Part shown: in pieces, positions 43,006-56,711 of the stretch
Position numbering within the stretch: the stretch's first letter is position 1
Layout of the letters: the number at the start of each line of letters is the position of its first letter
Source: Patiria miniata
Lineage: Eukaryota; Echinodermata; Asteroidea; Valvatida; Asterinidae
DNA length: 64,000 nt
Reading direction: 5' to 3'
Assembly (NCBI RefSeq): GCF_015706575.1
Contig: NW_024037067.1
Location: forward strand, 5,580,884 to 5,644,883
The notes under the pieces: model-generated
What the model was told of the DNA's origin: nothing
Databases searched by the model: none
The model's input: only the letters and a program-made list of their open reading frames with translations
Made by a program: the position numbers and the translations under genes

Positions 43006-43775
43006 GTAAGTTGAATAGAATTTCTAGGTTGATATACGATGGCTTGTGCTCTTTCCGCAAGTGCAGAACAGTGTGTTATAAAAAAAAAAGGAAAAAAGTC
43101 CCTACTTATTATTAAAGTTATTGTTGCCTATGGTGAATCAAATTGTTTGCATTCTTGGAACGCATACCAGTTAAAGACAACATATGCTGCGCAAGACTAC
43201 GCCATGTGCTGAACAACTCAAAATATTTTTTTTCGGGTGGTAAAGAACTTAACAGACAACTCCAGTGATAAAGTTAAGTTCTTTAAAATGAGGATGATGA
43301 GTTGCTGAAACTTCAGCATACAGATGTTTTCGTACTGAAATTTGGATGCAAGGTCATGAAATTGAATACAGATTTTCCTCGTCACTGAAAAGTTGTGGTA
43401 CGTATGGAGATCTCCCGAGTCTATTCTGGCATCTGGCTGGGATGGTCCATTTTATGAAGAAGCGCGATGACTGAAAGAGGAAACGAACAAGGGTACACGA
43501 GGGAGTTTTCGCAAGCAAACGGGTACAGTTAGTGCGCCGTATGTGGTCCTGTGATGTCACGCACAACTCGCTATCCGCTACACGTGTACACGGCACGGAC
43601 ATATCAGTGAGAAACACACAGTAAATTGTCAATTTTTGCCCTCATTTTCTGTACCCACTAGCAGATCTGCCTAGTGTTGATTCACCGATGAATTCATAAA
43701 ACCAGGGAGTGCTCGGGCGGTTTCGGGCGCTACGCCGAGAAATGGGCAGCGGAGAAATGGGCAGGGCGGTTTCAG

Positions 43776-44120
43776 GGGGCCGTATCATAAGTCCGAGGCC
43801 TCATAGGTCCGATGCCTCATAAGTCCGAAATTTTGGACTTATGAGGCGTCGGACTTATGAGGTATAAAATGTGTTTATTCCACCTCATAGGTCCGACGCC
43901 TCATAAGTTCAACGCCTCATAAGTCCGACATCATAAAAATGAGGCGTTTAATTTGTCAGACATACAAGGTGTCGGAGCTATGAGGTGTCGGACTTATGAG
44001 GCGTCGGACCAATGAGGCATCGGACTTATGGGCCTTTATTTGGTTAGGGGATGCAATTTTGTCGGTCTTATGAGGCGTCGGACCAATGAGGCGTCGGACT
44101 TACATTGTATGAGCAGACCC
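43776..44120. mobile_element. Fold-back element of CATAAGTCCGACGCC units, 9-bp target duplication
   Basis: Self-complementary reiterations of CCTCATAAGTCCGACG and its inverse make up most of the element. Flanking direct repeat CGGTTTCAG at 43767-43775 and 44121-44129. 345 bp, non-coding. Confidence 0.75.
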
Positions 44121-44650
44121 CGGTTTCAGGCGCCAAAGTGACTAAAGGGTTCATCACGTAAGATTTGATTGAAAGAGGATGAATTGTTGAACACACATGT
44201 GCCATTTGTCTCTGTTTTGAAGCAGGATTAGCTGCAGATATGAGGCTTTCATCGGAGGTGGCCATTTTGGATTACTCCTTTTTTTTTGTAACAGTTTGAT
44301 AACTATAAGCATACAAATGGTTGACAACCAGGCATGCAACTTTTCTTCGGATCATCTGTCATGTCCTCATTTTCACCTCATACAAGTTTGCAAATGTACA
44401 ATGAATGCCATTAAAAATTGAAAAACGATACATAAATTCTTATAAAAATTTGGACTTTCCTTATTTTTTGGCTAAGTTTCCCAGTTTCGTGTCAGGATTT
44501 ACGGTACTTTCCTCTGTTTTTGTGTGCTGCTTCTCAGTTGCATATCTGGATGTTTCGTACTGCTGTTGAATGCAGCCACACCAGAAAATACTACATGATT
44601 GCTTTAAATGATGTGGGGGTGGGGGGGGGGGGGGTGGGGGTGGGGTGGGG

Positions 44651-44935
44651 GGTGGCCTAGTGGTTATGGTTCGTGACTCATGATCAGAGGGTCAGGGGTT
44701 CAAATCCAGGTGCTGGTCACATGCTGTGTCCTTTGGCAGGCCACTTCACCTCTACTTGCCTCTCCCCACCCAGGAGCATATATGTACATACACGTAAGTG
44801 GGTACCGGCATTAGTTGGGGAGTAACCTGCGATGGACTGGCATCCCATCCAGGGGGGAATAGAAACATTCTCAGTCATTTCGTGCCAAGGAAACCGGAGA
44901 TAAACGCTGGCCTGATGGGCCGTGACAGACTATAT
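44651..44935 (+). mobile_element. tRNA-derived SINE family 1, full-length copy
   Basis: A box-like GGTGGCCTAGTGGTTATGG, B box GGGTTCAAATCC, then CACTTCACCTCTACTTGCC, CTGCGATGGACTGGCATCCC and GAAACCGGAGATAAACGCTG. Longest copy in the window, preceded by a G-rich run. Confidence 0.85.
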
Positions 44936-45191
44936 TTTACTTCTCGCTTAAGATTTGTTAGCGCTTTCCGGTGCACTAGATGTGAAGACCCTTCTTCCAA
45001 GTTCAAAGGTGCGCTGCTGTAAATTGACTGCCACCGAAAATATACATCCCGCTGAGAAAACATGCCCATAGGCTGACTGGCAAAGTTCAGTGGGTAAACA
45101 AATTACGGAACAACCTAGCTTTTCAAAAGGTTACGTGGATACTGAAAAGGTGAATCTGTGAGTGTGTATCCATGTAGATGTTCCTTATTTC

Positions 45192-45687
45192 TTGAAGGGA
45201 ATACAACATATGCAAACATCAAAAAACAAAACTACTATGAAATACCTTACTGATACTGGACTGTTAGTAAATGACAGTCTAAAGCATCCTGTAAAATCAT
45301 GGCACCTATAGTGTGCTGTCATTTTCAAGAAAAGTGGTATTTTTGTATCAATTTCCAATGCTTGTTGGAAAAAATCTGGGTTGTTTTTCAAATACTGCCC
45401 CCAATTTACCATATTTAGCAATTTTAGCAATTTTCTTTGCAATTGAATACACATAGACGGGTACAAGCCTTCTAGACTGGTTCCCTGACCTTACAATTCC
45501 CCGACTTCTATAAATTGCTCCATTTCAAATGAAGTGGCATCAGGGAACCAGACAACAGGAACATGGTTGTTTTTCATTTTTTTTCTCAGCATCTACAAGC
45601 CCAAAACTTCAAACAAGTCAGTTTAACAATATTTGCTATGAAATACTACCCCCCCCAAATCCATCCGTTTTTGAAAATTCTCTTTAA
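45192..45687. mobile_element. TTAA-type MITE family A, copy 2
   Basis: AGGGAATACAACATATGCAA at the left; GGAACCAGACAACAGGAACA inside; AATTCTCTTTAA at the right. More diverged than copies 1 and 4. Confidence 0.65.
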
Positions 45688-45989
45688 CTTAATATACCAT
45701 TTCATTACTGTACACTTTTTCATTGTTGTTTTGAGAAATCTGAGATTTAATTTTACGTTTGAGCGCTCCACTGCAAAATCATGCGGCAAACCGAATTGTA
45801 TGGTTTAACCTTATTAGGATATGGACTGTCAGTTGATGGGTGATGGGTGACTAACCTTGTCAAAGTCATATGGCTTTCCATTCAGCAAAACCAGTGAACT
45901 GAAGCATTGCAGAACGGCCCGAATATACTTTTTACAAACACATACCGGTAGATCTGTTTGATTACAGGCATGGCGTAGGATCCTTTGCA

Positions 45990-46350
45990 GTTATCCCAAA
46001 AGTAACCTGCATGTACATGTACATGTGTGCCAAATTATTTTCAAAAAGCTTACTTGGTTAATTAGAGATCATACTGGTGCTAAACACCCCCTGAAATTAT
46101 TCCGTCTGGCTTGCTGTCATTTAAAATCAAGAAACGTACCAGTACCGGTAGGTGTTTTCCAACAATCAGTCAGTTGGTTGATTTTTGGAAATAAAGAGTG
46201 ATAAACGAAATTGTGATTTCGTGATCAAAAGGTTGTGCATGCTTTTTCACGATTTTCTCAAAAAGCAAAATATTCACTGAGCTGAAACTTCAACAGGTTA
46301 GGTGTTGAACATTCCTCTTTGGATTTTGAGTGGTGTTCAAGTGTTATTAT
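45990..46350 (-). mobile_element. TTAA-type MITE family B, copy 5
   Basis: TTATCCCAAAAGTAACCTGC, GTCTGGCTTGCTGTCATTTA and GAACATTCCTCTTTGGATTT in inverse orientation; right end degraded. Confidence 0.65.
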
Positions 46351-47399
46351 TAGTCTAAGCTCCATCAGTGCTGCAGTTATCACAAGTTTTTTGTGGCAGT
46401 TTCTTACACTCGATGCAAAGTCGTGAACGTGAAGTGGATGATTGAAAGATCGTCTGCTGCATTCTTGCAAGATCATCTTTCTGCAGTTGTGACTTCAGCA
46501 CTTGCTGTCACAGCGTTTGCCTGCCCTGTGGCCCTGCAAAATTTCTATTTCATCTCCATCTATAGAGCACACTTTAAAATATTCAAGATAAACGATTATA
46601 ATATTCTTGATAAAAACAGAATTGGAAATTTTTTTTTTCAAAATTGGCTAAGTTATAAACTGTTTTTAAATTAAAATAAATGTCTCTTCTGCTTCACAAA
46701 TCTTTGCATGAGCAACACCGTGAGATAGGTGCTTTGCCAAACCATGCATGCACAATTGAGCGTCAGATGAATGCCTCCTGCTCCGGAGATAATTGACTTC
46801 GTCTCCTCTCGTCTTCTTAAGAAAAGAGGGGAAAAAAATTCACATCTCACCCCTCATAAATAAAGTGCTCATTTCACGCGGGATTTAACCATCGGTCTTC
46901 GGAAATTACAACAGTGTATACGACGTACCTCGGGGGAGTTAAAAAAGAAAAAAGCAGGACTGGTTTCCGGCTCATTTACTGGGGGATTTTTTTTTTCTTG
47001 GGAAGATGGATCTTGGCGTCATTGATCGTACACGTAGATAATGCTTTTGGGAGTTCTCTCCCGTGCTTGCACAGTACAGAGTTTGGCAGTGCTCGGAGCA
47101 TTTGATTAGTCTGGCTGCCGGTGTCCCAGAGGATGAATTTGGGATTTTAAGGGTTTTGAGACTGAGGCATTTTGGGGTTTTGGCGAAATGGGCAATGCTT
47201 GTGGGTGGGGGAGGTACATGTACTTGATGCTTCTAGGGGACAGCACAGATTGTATGGGTGGTGACCTTTCTAGAATTTTGGATATCTTCTGTAAATCATG
47301 TACCCATACATGTACACAACTTTTGGGTACAACATGCACATTAACTTGTTGTCATACAATGTACATGCACACATACGTTCAAGACATGTTTGGTGTGCA

Positions 47400-47739
47400 T
47401 TAACCCTCTGTTTGTTTGATCAGTCACAGACAGTCAAAAAATCACACCTGTTCCCCTGCCATGCCTTTACACAGGCTAGTCACCAACAGTCAGATCATAT
47501 TTCTTGTAGGCACTGTCACAGTCAAATTCCATCAACAGACAAAAGCAGGTGACCGGTAGGCACAGCTGGCTTGTCAATCTCCTGTACAGTCAAAGCACAG
47601 CTACAATGTATCATGTTTCACAACAATCACAGCCAGTCAATCCTGCTTTATGAAGGCAGGGAGCACTCAACTGTTAAGAACAGTCACCTGATTTATTTTG
47701 ACTGCTGGGCTGGCCTTGTTGGAATTGCCAGAGAAGGGT
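47400..47739 (+). mobile_element. TTAA-type MITE family I, copy 2
   Basis: TTAACCCTCTGTTTGTTTGA at the left; inner text inverse to 32126-32463 (GTCACAGTCAAATTCCATC, CAGCCAGTCAATCCTGC). Confidence 0.75.
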
Positions 47740-48185
47740 GTTCTTATCGCTGAGTAGTGGGAGATGGACGTACCGGGTATCTAAAAGAGTTTGTAATGTT
47801 CATTTGCATTTGTAGATGCCAAGACTTTTGTGATAGTCTAGCTCAAGTTCAAAAAGTCCCCTCCCCCGACTCAACCCTACTACCTCCTCTCTTCCCTCTC
47901 TTCCCCCCTTAAAAAAAAAGGGGGCTGCCAAAAAGAACGGGAAAGGGTTTTATAAGTCCATAGGAGAAGTGAAGCCTATGAGAATGTCAGTGTGGTTTGA
48001 TAGGACATCAAGCAAACACAGAGAGAATATGGACTGGATGAGCTGAACTCAGGCAAGCAGCCGAGCGTACATCATGGAGAGATCAAGCGTGGTTTCAGAG
48101 CCAATGGGAGGGAAAACGAGGGACTTTATAGTTCGTTGGCCGAGTGCGAGATTAGAAAGTGCAGTCAGAGATGGTGCTCAAGATC

Positions 48186-48700
48186 TTTACATAATAATAA
48201 TGCGGTGCTTTGGAAGTTATAGCGCTTTCTACCAAAGGTCTCAAAGCGCTTCACAATTAGCTAGTTCGGTATTTCAACTGTGCACTGTGATATGGGTCAC
48301 TCAGGATAATCAAACGTTTCAAGGGCAGATGAACGCGGGCGCACGACGCTTGCGTGTAAATGAACAGCAGAATGGGCGTGCGCGTAACATCGCGTAACAT
48401 CACGTCAGCGATGTTATCCCAAATGACCTCGGGTCATTGAAATACCGAACTGGCTTATTATTACCCCTGTTCATCAGGCTATGAGACCAGTTTTTGCAGC
48501 AGTTCAAGAACAGGACATTCTTGTCTCTACCCCCAATTCACAGGTACCCATTTGTACTCCTGGGTGGCGAGAGGCAAGTTGTAGTAAAGTGTCTTGCCCA
48601 TGAACACAAGCACCGTGTTCCCCGTCAAGGTTTGAAACCCACGTCCCACTGCACACAAGTGGAACACCGTAACCATATTGGACCGCAGTGCGTCACTGCC
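48186..48700 (-). mobile_element. SINE family 2, copy 2, split by a MITE
   Basis: AATAATAATGCGGTGCTTTG, AGGTCTCAAAGCGCTTCACA, then after the insertion TTATTACCCCTGTTCATCAG and GTGTCTTGCCCATGAACACA, as in the copy at 17710. Interrupted at 48260-48454. Confidence 0.8.
48260..48454. mobile_element. Harbinger-like MITE nested in a SINE
   Basis: Ends GCTAGTTCGGTATTTCAA and inversely GCCAGTTCGGTATTTCAA, flanked by TTA on both sides (48257-48259, 48455-48457). A 3-bp TTA/TWA duplication is typical of PIF/Harbinger. 195 bp. Confidence 0.85.
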
Positions 48701-49725
48701 GAAACTAGTGGCAAGATTAGAGTCAGGATTTTTTTAAATTTGATATGTGGATTTTGAAATCTCTCACAACTCCCTCAACCCCTTACCCCAATTGCCAACC
48801 CCCAAAATGTTTCCCCAATAATTCCAAAAAAATTCTTTCATACATGTACATGTATTGTCAAGTTTCCGGAGCACAATTACTAACAATCTCATTTCCACAT
48901 TATATCAGTCCTATACATTCCTCTTTGGTTCGGGATATTTTGAGTACATTTTTTAAGTCCTGAAAACATGCTGCCCAAAAAACTCATTCTCAGCTCTTAT
49001 TGTGAAATAAATTCCAGTGGTCAAAAAAATGTGGAAAAGAATGAGTAAACAGTTCCCCTGTTTACAAAAATTCCTGGGAAAATGTTTGTTTCTTTTGTTT
49101 GTTGCTGCAGAATTGTGTCCTAAAGAGAACGCATGTAAACAAACCAAACCATTTTGAATGCCTGTTGCGTTATTCACCCGCGCCGGACTGTCTTGAAACT
49201 GAATAGAAATCCAATTATTTTAATGGTCTCAATTCCAAAGTTCAAAAGCCGACATTGTCTAATTTTTTTTTGGTCGATGTCTCGTAGAATGCTGCGTCAC
49301 AATGGCAAAGTGCGCAATGGTAATTGAAATCATGGAATGTCTCGCTTGCTATCCGTATCAAATGACAATATTGGACAATCTGTCTGGAGCCATGTTTCTT
49401 GCAAACAAGCCTGTACCGGTACATTTGGATCAGTTAAAATACATTTATTCTTTCTGATAGGACCTTGCTGAAATTTACATTATGCAATGGTAAAGAACTT
49501 GTCAAAGTGAGAATTTTGCAGCCTCCAACAATGGGTTAAACAAAATCTAAACAAATTTTTGTTTAGTAAAAAAAAAAAAAAAAAATTACAGGTATGGTCA
49601 GAAGAGTTCAGGGCCTAATATCATGGCATTGCTAAGCACACACAGTTTTCTGCTAACAGAGCCTCCATCTACATTGTGTATTTCATGAAGATCTTGAGCA
49701 TAAGCACAGCAAAAAGCACGCTTAC

Positions 49726-50250
49726 TTAAAGGGAAGATACAACATTTGCAAACATCAAAAAAACGAAACAATCCAATAATCACGAAATACCTTACTGAAT
49801 TGTTAGGGATTGACAGTTTAAAGCATCCTGTAAAATTTAGGCTCCTGATGTGCTGACATTTTCAAGAAAAACTGTATTTTTCCAACGCTGGTCGCGTTGG
49901 AAAAAAACCTGGCTTTTTTCCAAAACTGCTCCTTACTTTTCACTTAGTTATTCCGCACTTCTTTGCAATTGATTACACACCTGTGAAGGTGTGTAAGGGG
50001 TACAAGCCTGCTAGAGTGATTCTTTGACCTTACAATTCCCCAAAGTCTTTACATTTCTCCGTTAACCTTAAGTGGGGTCAGGGAACCAGACTACAAGAAC
50101 ATGATAGGTTTCTTGTTTTTTTCAGCATCTACAAGCCCAAAACGTGAAACAAGTCAGTTTAACAATATTTGCTATAACATACTAATCCTCCAAATCCATT
50201 TATTTCTGAAAATTGCAGCAAAAGCAAATGTTGTACATTCCGTTTATTAA
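49726..50250. mobile_element. TTAA-type MITE family A, copy 3
   Basis: TTAAAGGGAAGATACAACAT at the left; TTTCCAACGCTGGTCGCG-like centre; GTACATTCCGTTTATTAA at the right. Confidence 0.75.
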
Positions 50251-50398
50251 AGAGGAAAAAATTTGCTCAACTTAGTGACGTAACAATAGAAATCTCCATG
50301 CACGCGTGACCGTTAGCACATCCACACCGTGAAATACCGGTAGTGCTTAAAATTAAGGTCAGCAAATTTGTCTGCTATGCTATGCACAACTTTTCTGC

Positions 50399-50865
50399 TT
50401 AACCCTAACCGCCCTGAATCCTCCAAAACCCTTTTTGCAAATTGGACGATTTTGCAGGATTGAGGTTACATGGCAAAAGTGCGTTGCGGATTTCGGAGTA
50501 CGCACTGTGTCAAGGTCTTGGGCCGGACCTTGTGTTGTTTATGCTCAGCCATACATAAATTTAGTCCTTGATTATACTTGAAATCCTCCGCACTGCTCCA
50601 GGATGTCACTGCCTCTGCCTCAGCCTATTGACAGTCATAGCCGGAGGATTTTGCAGGATTCAGGCAGTGGTCACCCCTCCATGGACCATATTCAAGAAAT
50701 AATGGAGGAATTTGCAGGATTGAGGCTATATGCTATTTTTCCATGTGGCCAATTGGAGGAATTTGCAGGATTGAGGCTATATGCTATTTTTCCATGAGGC
50801 CAATTGGAGGATTTTGCAGGATTGAGGCTACATCCTAGCAAAAAGGCCTAGGGAGTTAGGGTTAA
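50399..50865. mobile_element. piggyBac-like MITE family E, intact copy
   Basis: TTAA-CCCTAAC at the left and GTTAGGG-TTAA at the right, matching the TTAA-CCCTA form of piggyBac termini. Subterminal GGATTTTGCAGGATTGAGGC is repeated several times on the right. 459 bp between the TTAA copies. Confidence 0.8.
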
Positions 50866-52063
50866 ACTGTGAAGCAGCGCCGTGAAATTGGGCCCTGATG
50901 ACTTGACCGATCCAGAAGAAAATGCGCTATTTGTAGAACTACTTTTTGGCCCTCAAATGAGAACCAAAGTCCGTGAACTTGATGTTTTTGTGGTTTCATG
51001 TTGCTTTGGTTCAGTGATCATTGAATGTACATTATGCTCATGTAGCATAGCAATTCTACCGGTATCTTAGTCATACATGTACCTCTCATCGTGTAGTCAA
51101 CTTTTTTTTTTCATCTTGCAAGAAGCCATGCATGACAATGATTCACTCGTCACGCTATGTGACCCAGAATTATACATCAGTTAGAAAAAAGAACGCATCA
51201 ATTTCTTCGCTCCAAAACATAAATCTTCCATTGCATCACCTAATCCATCTTCCAGTCGTGCGTAGCTAAACCGACGCTTTTGCACACCCATGACAATTAC
51301 GTGATTGTAAATTATAATTGGACTAGACCTAGAAAACTTCAATATGCATGAGGTTGATCATATTATTTGTTACAAATAGCCACGTGGTTAACTCCACGGT
51401 AACTCATGTTACATGTGTCTCGGGTCCGAATGTGCTCTCGTATTGATTAGCCAGATGTACGTACGCCTAAAACGTGTGAAGATGTTTAGACCACATATGT
51501 TTTTCTCCTTCGCTGCACCGTCAAAACACAGTGACAGATGGTGAGGATGCCTTCCTGAATGTACCACACTGCACCGTGATTAAATTCACATGATATATGA
51601 ATTGGTTAAGAGATGACTTTGATCGGAATGCCAATTGGGAAAGCGGTACCCTGCGAGTCTCAACAACTACGCGGAGATGTGTGTGTACACACGGGGGCTG
51701 ATATCCGTAACCGATCACGATGATATTCTCCCACTCCCCCCCCCCCCCCCCCCCGACACGTGTCGTGAATCGCACACACACAGCGGGTAAGCCGCACGTG
51801 CGAGCACGAATGATGGATTGAGAGATGTGTGCTTTGGTTAATCATCCATGACTTCAACAGGGTTGGCTGGAAGTGAAATGACTTTTACAGTAGTGACGGA
51901 AAAAAAATCATGTGCGAGTGTCACCTTCATGAAATGTGAGAAACGTCATTTGTGTATGTTTATTTTGGGAACAAAATTTAGAGTACATGTACGCAAATGC
52001 AATACATGCACCGGTATAATTAAAAAGTTGTGAAGTATCTTGATGTATTTTCACAGCTAAATT

Positions 52064-52422
52064 TTAAAGGCACATATGTCTAGGATCATTTGCTTTTCAT
52101 GCATTTTGTTCGTTTCCAATAATAACACCTCTCGACGTCCAAAGAAGAATGTTCAAAACCTGACCTGCTTAAGTTTCAGCTCGGTGGATTTTACACTTTT
52201 CGAGGAGTGGAAAAACATGCCCAACCTTTTGATCACGAAAAAAAATCAGTCAATTCATTGATTATAGGAAATCACCTTTATTGGTTTCTACTAAAATGAC
52301 AGTAAATCAGATGGAAACATTTCACGGGGTGTTTAGTACCAGTACGATGTTTAATCCAAGTAAGCCTTTTGACTTGTACTTTTGGGATAAATGCAAATGA
52401 TCCTACATGTTTATGCCTTTAA
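52064..52422 (+). mobile_element. TTAA-type MITE family B, intact copy
   Basis: TTAA-AGGCACATATGTCTAGGATC at the left and, inversely, TTAA-AGGCATAAACATGTAGGATC at the right; the cleanest copy of the family. Confidence 0.8.
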
Positions 52423-55400
52423 AACAGAAACAAAATTAACTGGAGTGCAATGAGGATTAAAATGAGCCTTTCAGTTGAATTTTGTGGCACTGCACAGGAT
52501 GCCTTAGCACACGTACTTTGGAATTCTGGAATTCCGAGAGGTCAGAGTTTGGAAAATTTGTCCAGTTGAAAAAACCTTAGCATATCTAATACCGGTAAAT
52601 GACTGGGAACATGTCATCGTGTCAAAATAAATTTTTAAGACATAAAGGGATATTAAAATCACATGAAGTGCTTCGATCTTCTTCATGCTTGCACATGTAC
52701 ATGTGTACATGTATCATGGGATACTGTACAGTTTTGTACATACAGTATGTACGGTACATGTAGGCCTATGTATTAATATTTTTATGGATTGCACCTGTTG
52801 TACAAGAAGTGATGCATATAAAGTTTATTTATGTATACTTACATTTACATTTACACCTGTCTTGGGTACTCGCTGATTTTTAGTTGTTATTTGACGTAAT
52901 CGATGTGACGTTCGCAACTTTCCACTTCAGGACCCGATCCACATGAGACGCGCAATTTAATTTCGTAATTATGGCTTTTAGAATTTGTCAATACTATTCA
53001 TTTGTCACCTGTATGAATCTTTTGAAAAATACAGCGGTAATAATTTGTACAAACCCCCAAAATTCATGAGAACAAATAGCTCATGTTTTGAAGAACCTGC
53101 CATGTGCACTACGTATGGTAAAAATGTACATGTAGGTGTACATACGGTATGTTTTGTACACACACATACATATTTTTTTCTACTTATACGCATACATGTA
53201 CATGTACATGTATGTACACGCAACCTATGTACTGGTACTACATGTTTTGTATGTTACATTGTTGAAAGACATACATGTACTGTACATGTACATCAGATTA
53301 GCACACATAATTTCTTCAGGGTTAAATTTACGTGTACGAAGTTGATGTCCTGGATTTGCGAGAGTAAATTTACTATACCATGGTATAGTAAACTATACCC
53401 CCGGTCTGCGATACAAGTGCAGTGATGACTTGATCAATATGGACCACTCCGACCACTCAAAATTCTTGAATAGTGAATTGAACCCGGCAACGCAAACACG
53501 ATACCCACAATATTGCAACAATGTATGGACTGGCCTGGCATCTTCCATTAAAGCGTCTCAAGTGGTTGGAGTACGTCAGGGGAAATAACGTAATTTCTTT
53601 CCTTACTTCATTTAAAAAAAATTTTTTTTAAGAGACAGTTTGGAATACTTGTTGTCAAGAATGCCTTGTCAATTTTCAGAAGCAGTAGCGAAAAAAAGAT
53701 GTTTCTGTTGTTGGGAAGGAACTCGGCAAAGGCCTTGATCAAATTTATAACTTGTACCATTGGGAAATATTTCCAGTGGTTTTCTCCAGTTGGCAGAAGC
53801 AGTTTTTTTTTTGTTCAGTTTCATTCAGTTTTCAAAATGGAAATTGTTCTTTCGGTATTACCGCCAGGCCTACAAGTTTTGGATCAATTGTTTCCTTTAC
53901 GGTTTCAGTCTTGATTCATTAATCCATATATTGTTCTTTTGTTTGCTAATTGCTATTGGTTGATGAAAATGATGCTGACAAGATAAGGGCTTAATAACCA
54001 ATAATTTTATAAAGGTTCCCTACCTTTTCAGAACATTGATTTTTACAAATGTACGTTAATTCAACAATTACACTGGCCTTTCTGTTCGTCTCCAATACCT
54101 GTGAAAAGCCTTTGAAAATGTTGTGCACTTTACATTTTTTTGACTTCATTTCCACACAAGTTGTTTTCAATTAATGGACCTCAAAAGTTTGCCGAATAAC
54201 CTCCACAATGGATCAATTAATCAAAAACCTAATAATTGTTGGAAGCCTATATTTGAACTTATTTTTTTGTAGAGATTGGCTTGTATTGGAGAAATATGTA
54301 CTTGTTTGGTCGAGTCACGTTTAGGTTCAGATCTACTTGAATCGTGAGTGCGCGGGAAAGGCTGTGTTTGGATAGCACCATACATGCCATAGAGATTAAA
54401 ACCCAGGCATTTTTTGAGGGTTTGGACTGAAAATTGGGGCAGTGATGAAAGACGATCCAACAGTTTTAACTCATTTTGTGAAGAAGGCACCGTTCAGATG
54501 ATATTTTTGAAATCTGGGATCTGGAACACTTGACCACTTTTCAAAAATCAAATTTGTACATGTAGGCCTATAAAATATATTTTGTCAAAAAACTTAGCCA
54601 CCCAGTGCGAAAGCTGATCTCAACACCTCAAATCTACTTCAAGACATGTGCACTGTGCGTACACTGAATTAGAATCATCGCATGTCACATTGATAGGGAA
54701 AAAAAGGGATCCAATTGTATTTCTCTCAATCCCAAACGCTAATGTTATTACCCTGTGATGTTTGGTTGTCTGCCAAAATGTATATTACCACACATTTGTA
54801 TCTATCACGTTCCATTTACATTTAACGTGCGTAGAGTTGGGGCTTGCACAATCTTACCGCGTCTTGTGCGTGCGTTTTCTTGTAGACGGCCTCGGAGGTT
54901 TTAATATTAGACCGAGATCGAATACGACTGTGTCAATTTATTCAGCTTTCAGCCAAGTCCTTGTGTCCGCGCTCGTGTCGCATATGATATATTAGTCTTT
55001 CCATCATCCGAACCATTTGGAGTTGTTTGTGTGAGTTCGCAGCCTCCTCCCCCCCCCCCCCACGTTTCTCGCGGTCCGAATTGATTTGATAAATAGTCCG
55101 CAATTAAAGGCGACTAGGCAGACTTTTGATCTGGCCGGCCACACGGACGCCTCGTGCCTCCAGACTGTTGTCGCAACATCAATTCCTGAGCCTAATTGTG
55201 CGTAGTGCATTGTCACGGCAGTCTGACCGTCGGCAGAACAAAGTGCAGACAATGTGACACAACATGCTTAACATTCATTTGAAATATTGATTAACCTTTG
55301 ATTCCATTGTACAATGTACCCAGGCGTTGCAAATTAAGATCGAACATTTAATTTTCAATTTCATACTTTACAGTCAACATTTATACAATTTTGGGAATAT

Positions 55401-55834
55401 TTTAGAAAGAAGAGCCAATCTGTTGGATACATGTATTGTAACTTGATGATCAAAAAAATCTAAATAACCAAATTTTTCCACAAAAAAAAATGACATCAAA
55501 CAATTTGCAAAACAAGATTGAAAAAAAATTTACATCAGATTTTGTTCTTAGTTTCCACCAAATGTCAGATTTTCAATTAAAGGAAATTCTTGCATTCCAA
55601 AAAACAAACACCCAAATTCTCCACATTTTTTTTTTTTAATTTCTTTTCTGATCTCTCCCAGTTATTAACAAGTGAAAAAAATGTTGCTACCGGTAATATG
55701 CTTACCATAAAGCTGATCAGATTAATGAATGTTCCCAAAGTGGCTTGTGGAATGAAAACATTTTCCAAACCTATGGACAATGGTGGAAAAAGAAAAAAAA
55801 AGGAAAAAGTACAATATTTTAACAATTTAGCCTG

Positions 55835-55996
55835 TTCCCAATTGATGTTTTATAACAAAAATGCTAACTATAAAGTTGATTACAATTCCCAATTGATGTT
55901 TTATAACAAATTTGCTAACTATAAAGTTGATTAAAATTCCCAAAGCGGCTTGTAGAATGAATACGTTCACAAAACCTACGAAATGGATAAAAGTGG

Positions 55997-56029
<33 letters not shown>

Positions 56030-56145
56030 AACAAAAACAAAAACTGTTCCCAATTGAAATTGGGAACAAAAGTAGGGGGGAAAAGCAACAAAAATCAGAA
56101 CGAAAACGAAAGCTGTTCCCAATTGTAATTGGGAATAGGTGAAAA
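55835..56145. repeat. Tandem and palindromic GTTCCCAATTG repeat
   Basis: TTGATGTTTTATAACAAA with ACTATAAAGTTGATTA repeated twice, then GTTCCCAATTGAAATTGGGA and GTTCCCAATTGTAATTGGGA palindromes, with a long A run at about 55998-56025 between. Confidence 0.7.
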
Positions 56146-56711
56146 TTGTCAGCTCCTGGGAGTGTGGGAACCGCCACAGAAAGGATTGACCTTCTTTGCT
56201 TCCAGTGGTAACCATAGGGGTACAACCCCTTCAGAAGTTTCTGTATACAATTGAGCTTTGTCTGCTGGGGACTCAGTAAGTTTGGAGTGTACTAGGGGGG
56301 TGCGTGCCCCTGGTTCCTATTCTGTTCCCTTGGATCCTATTCTGTTCCCCGGTACTCCGCATTCCTGGCAGCGCGGTGCTATTCATGTGTAAATGTCTAA
56401 TGTCAACAAGGGATTGCAGGTACCAGTAGGAAACTCAAATATAACGGGGCATTATATAACTGAAATATAACAAGGAGAGACCTGTATTCATGGTTTTTTT
56501 CTTCATCTTTTTTTGTTACAGTTGCATTTAAAGGCAAATCGTTTCCTTTAATGGTAAAGAAAAAAAAAAGGGAATAATGGGAAAGTGATTTTTTGAGGAA
56601 CTTTGAGTTTCTGCTGTAGCATTCAGAGATCCAACCATACAGTACATATTGTACTGTATTTTTAAAAGCATGGTTGTAAATGTACACGTATTTACATTTG
56701 TACACTTGTAC

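Noticed and set aside
52985-53425. 146-codon frame rich in His/Val/Cys
   Set aside because: Built on ACATGTAC simple repeats; not a plausible protein.
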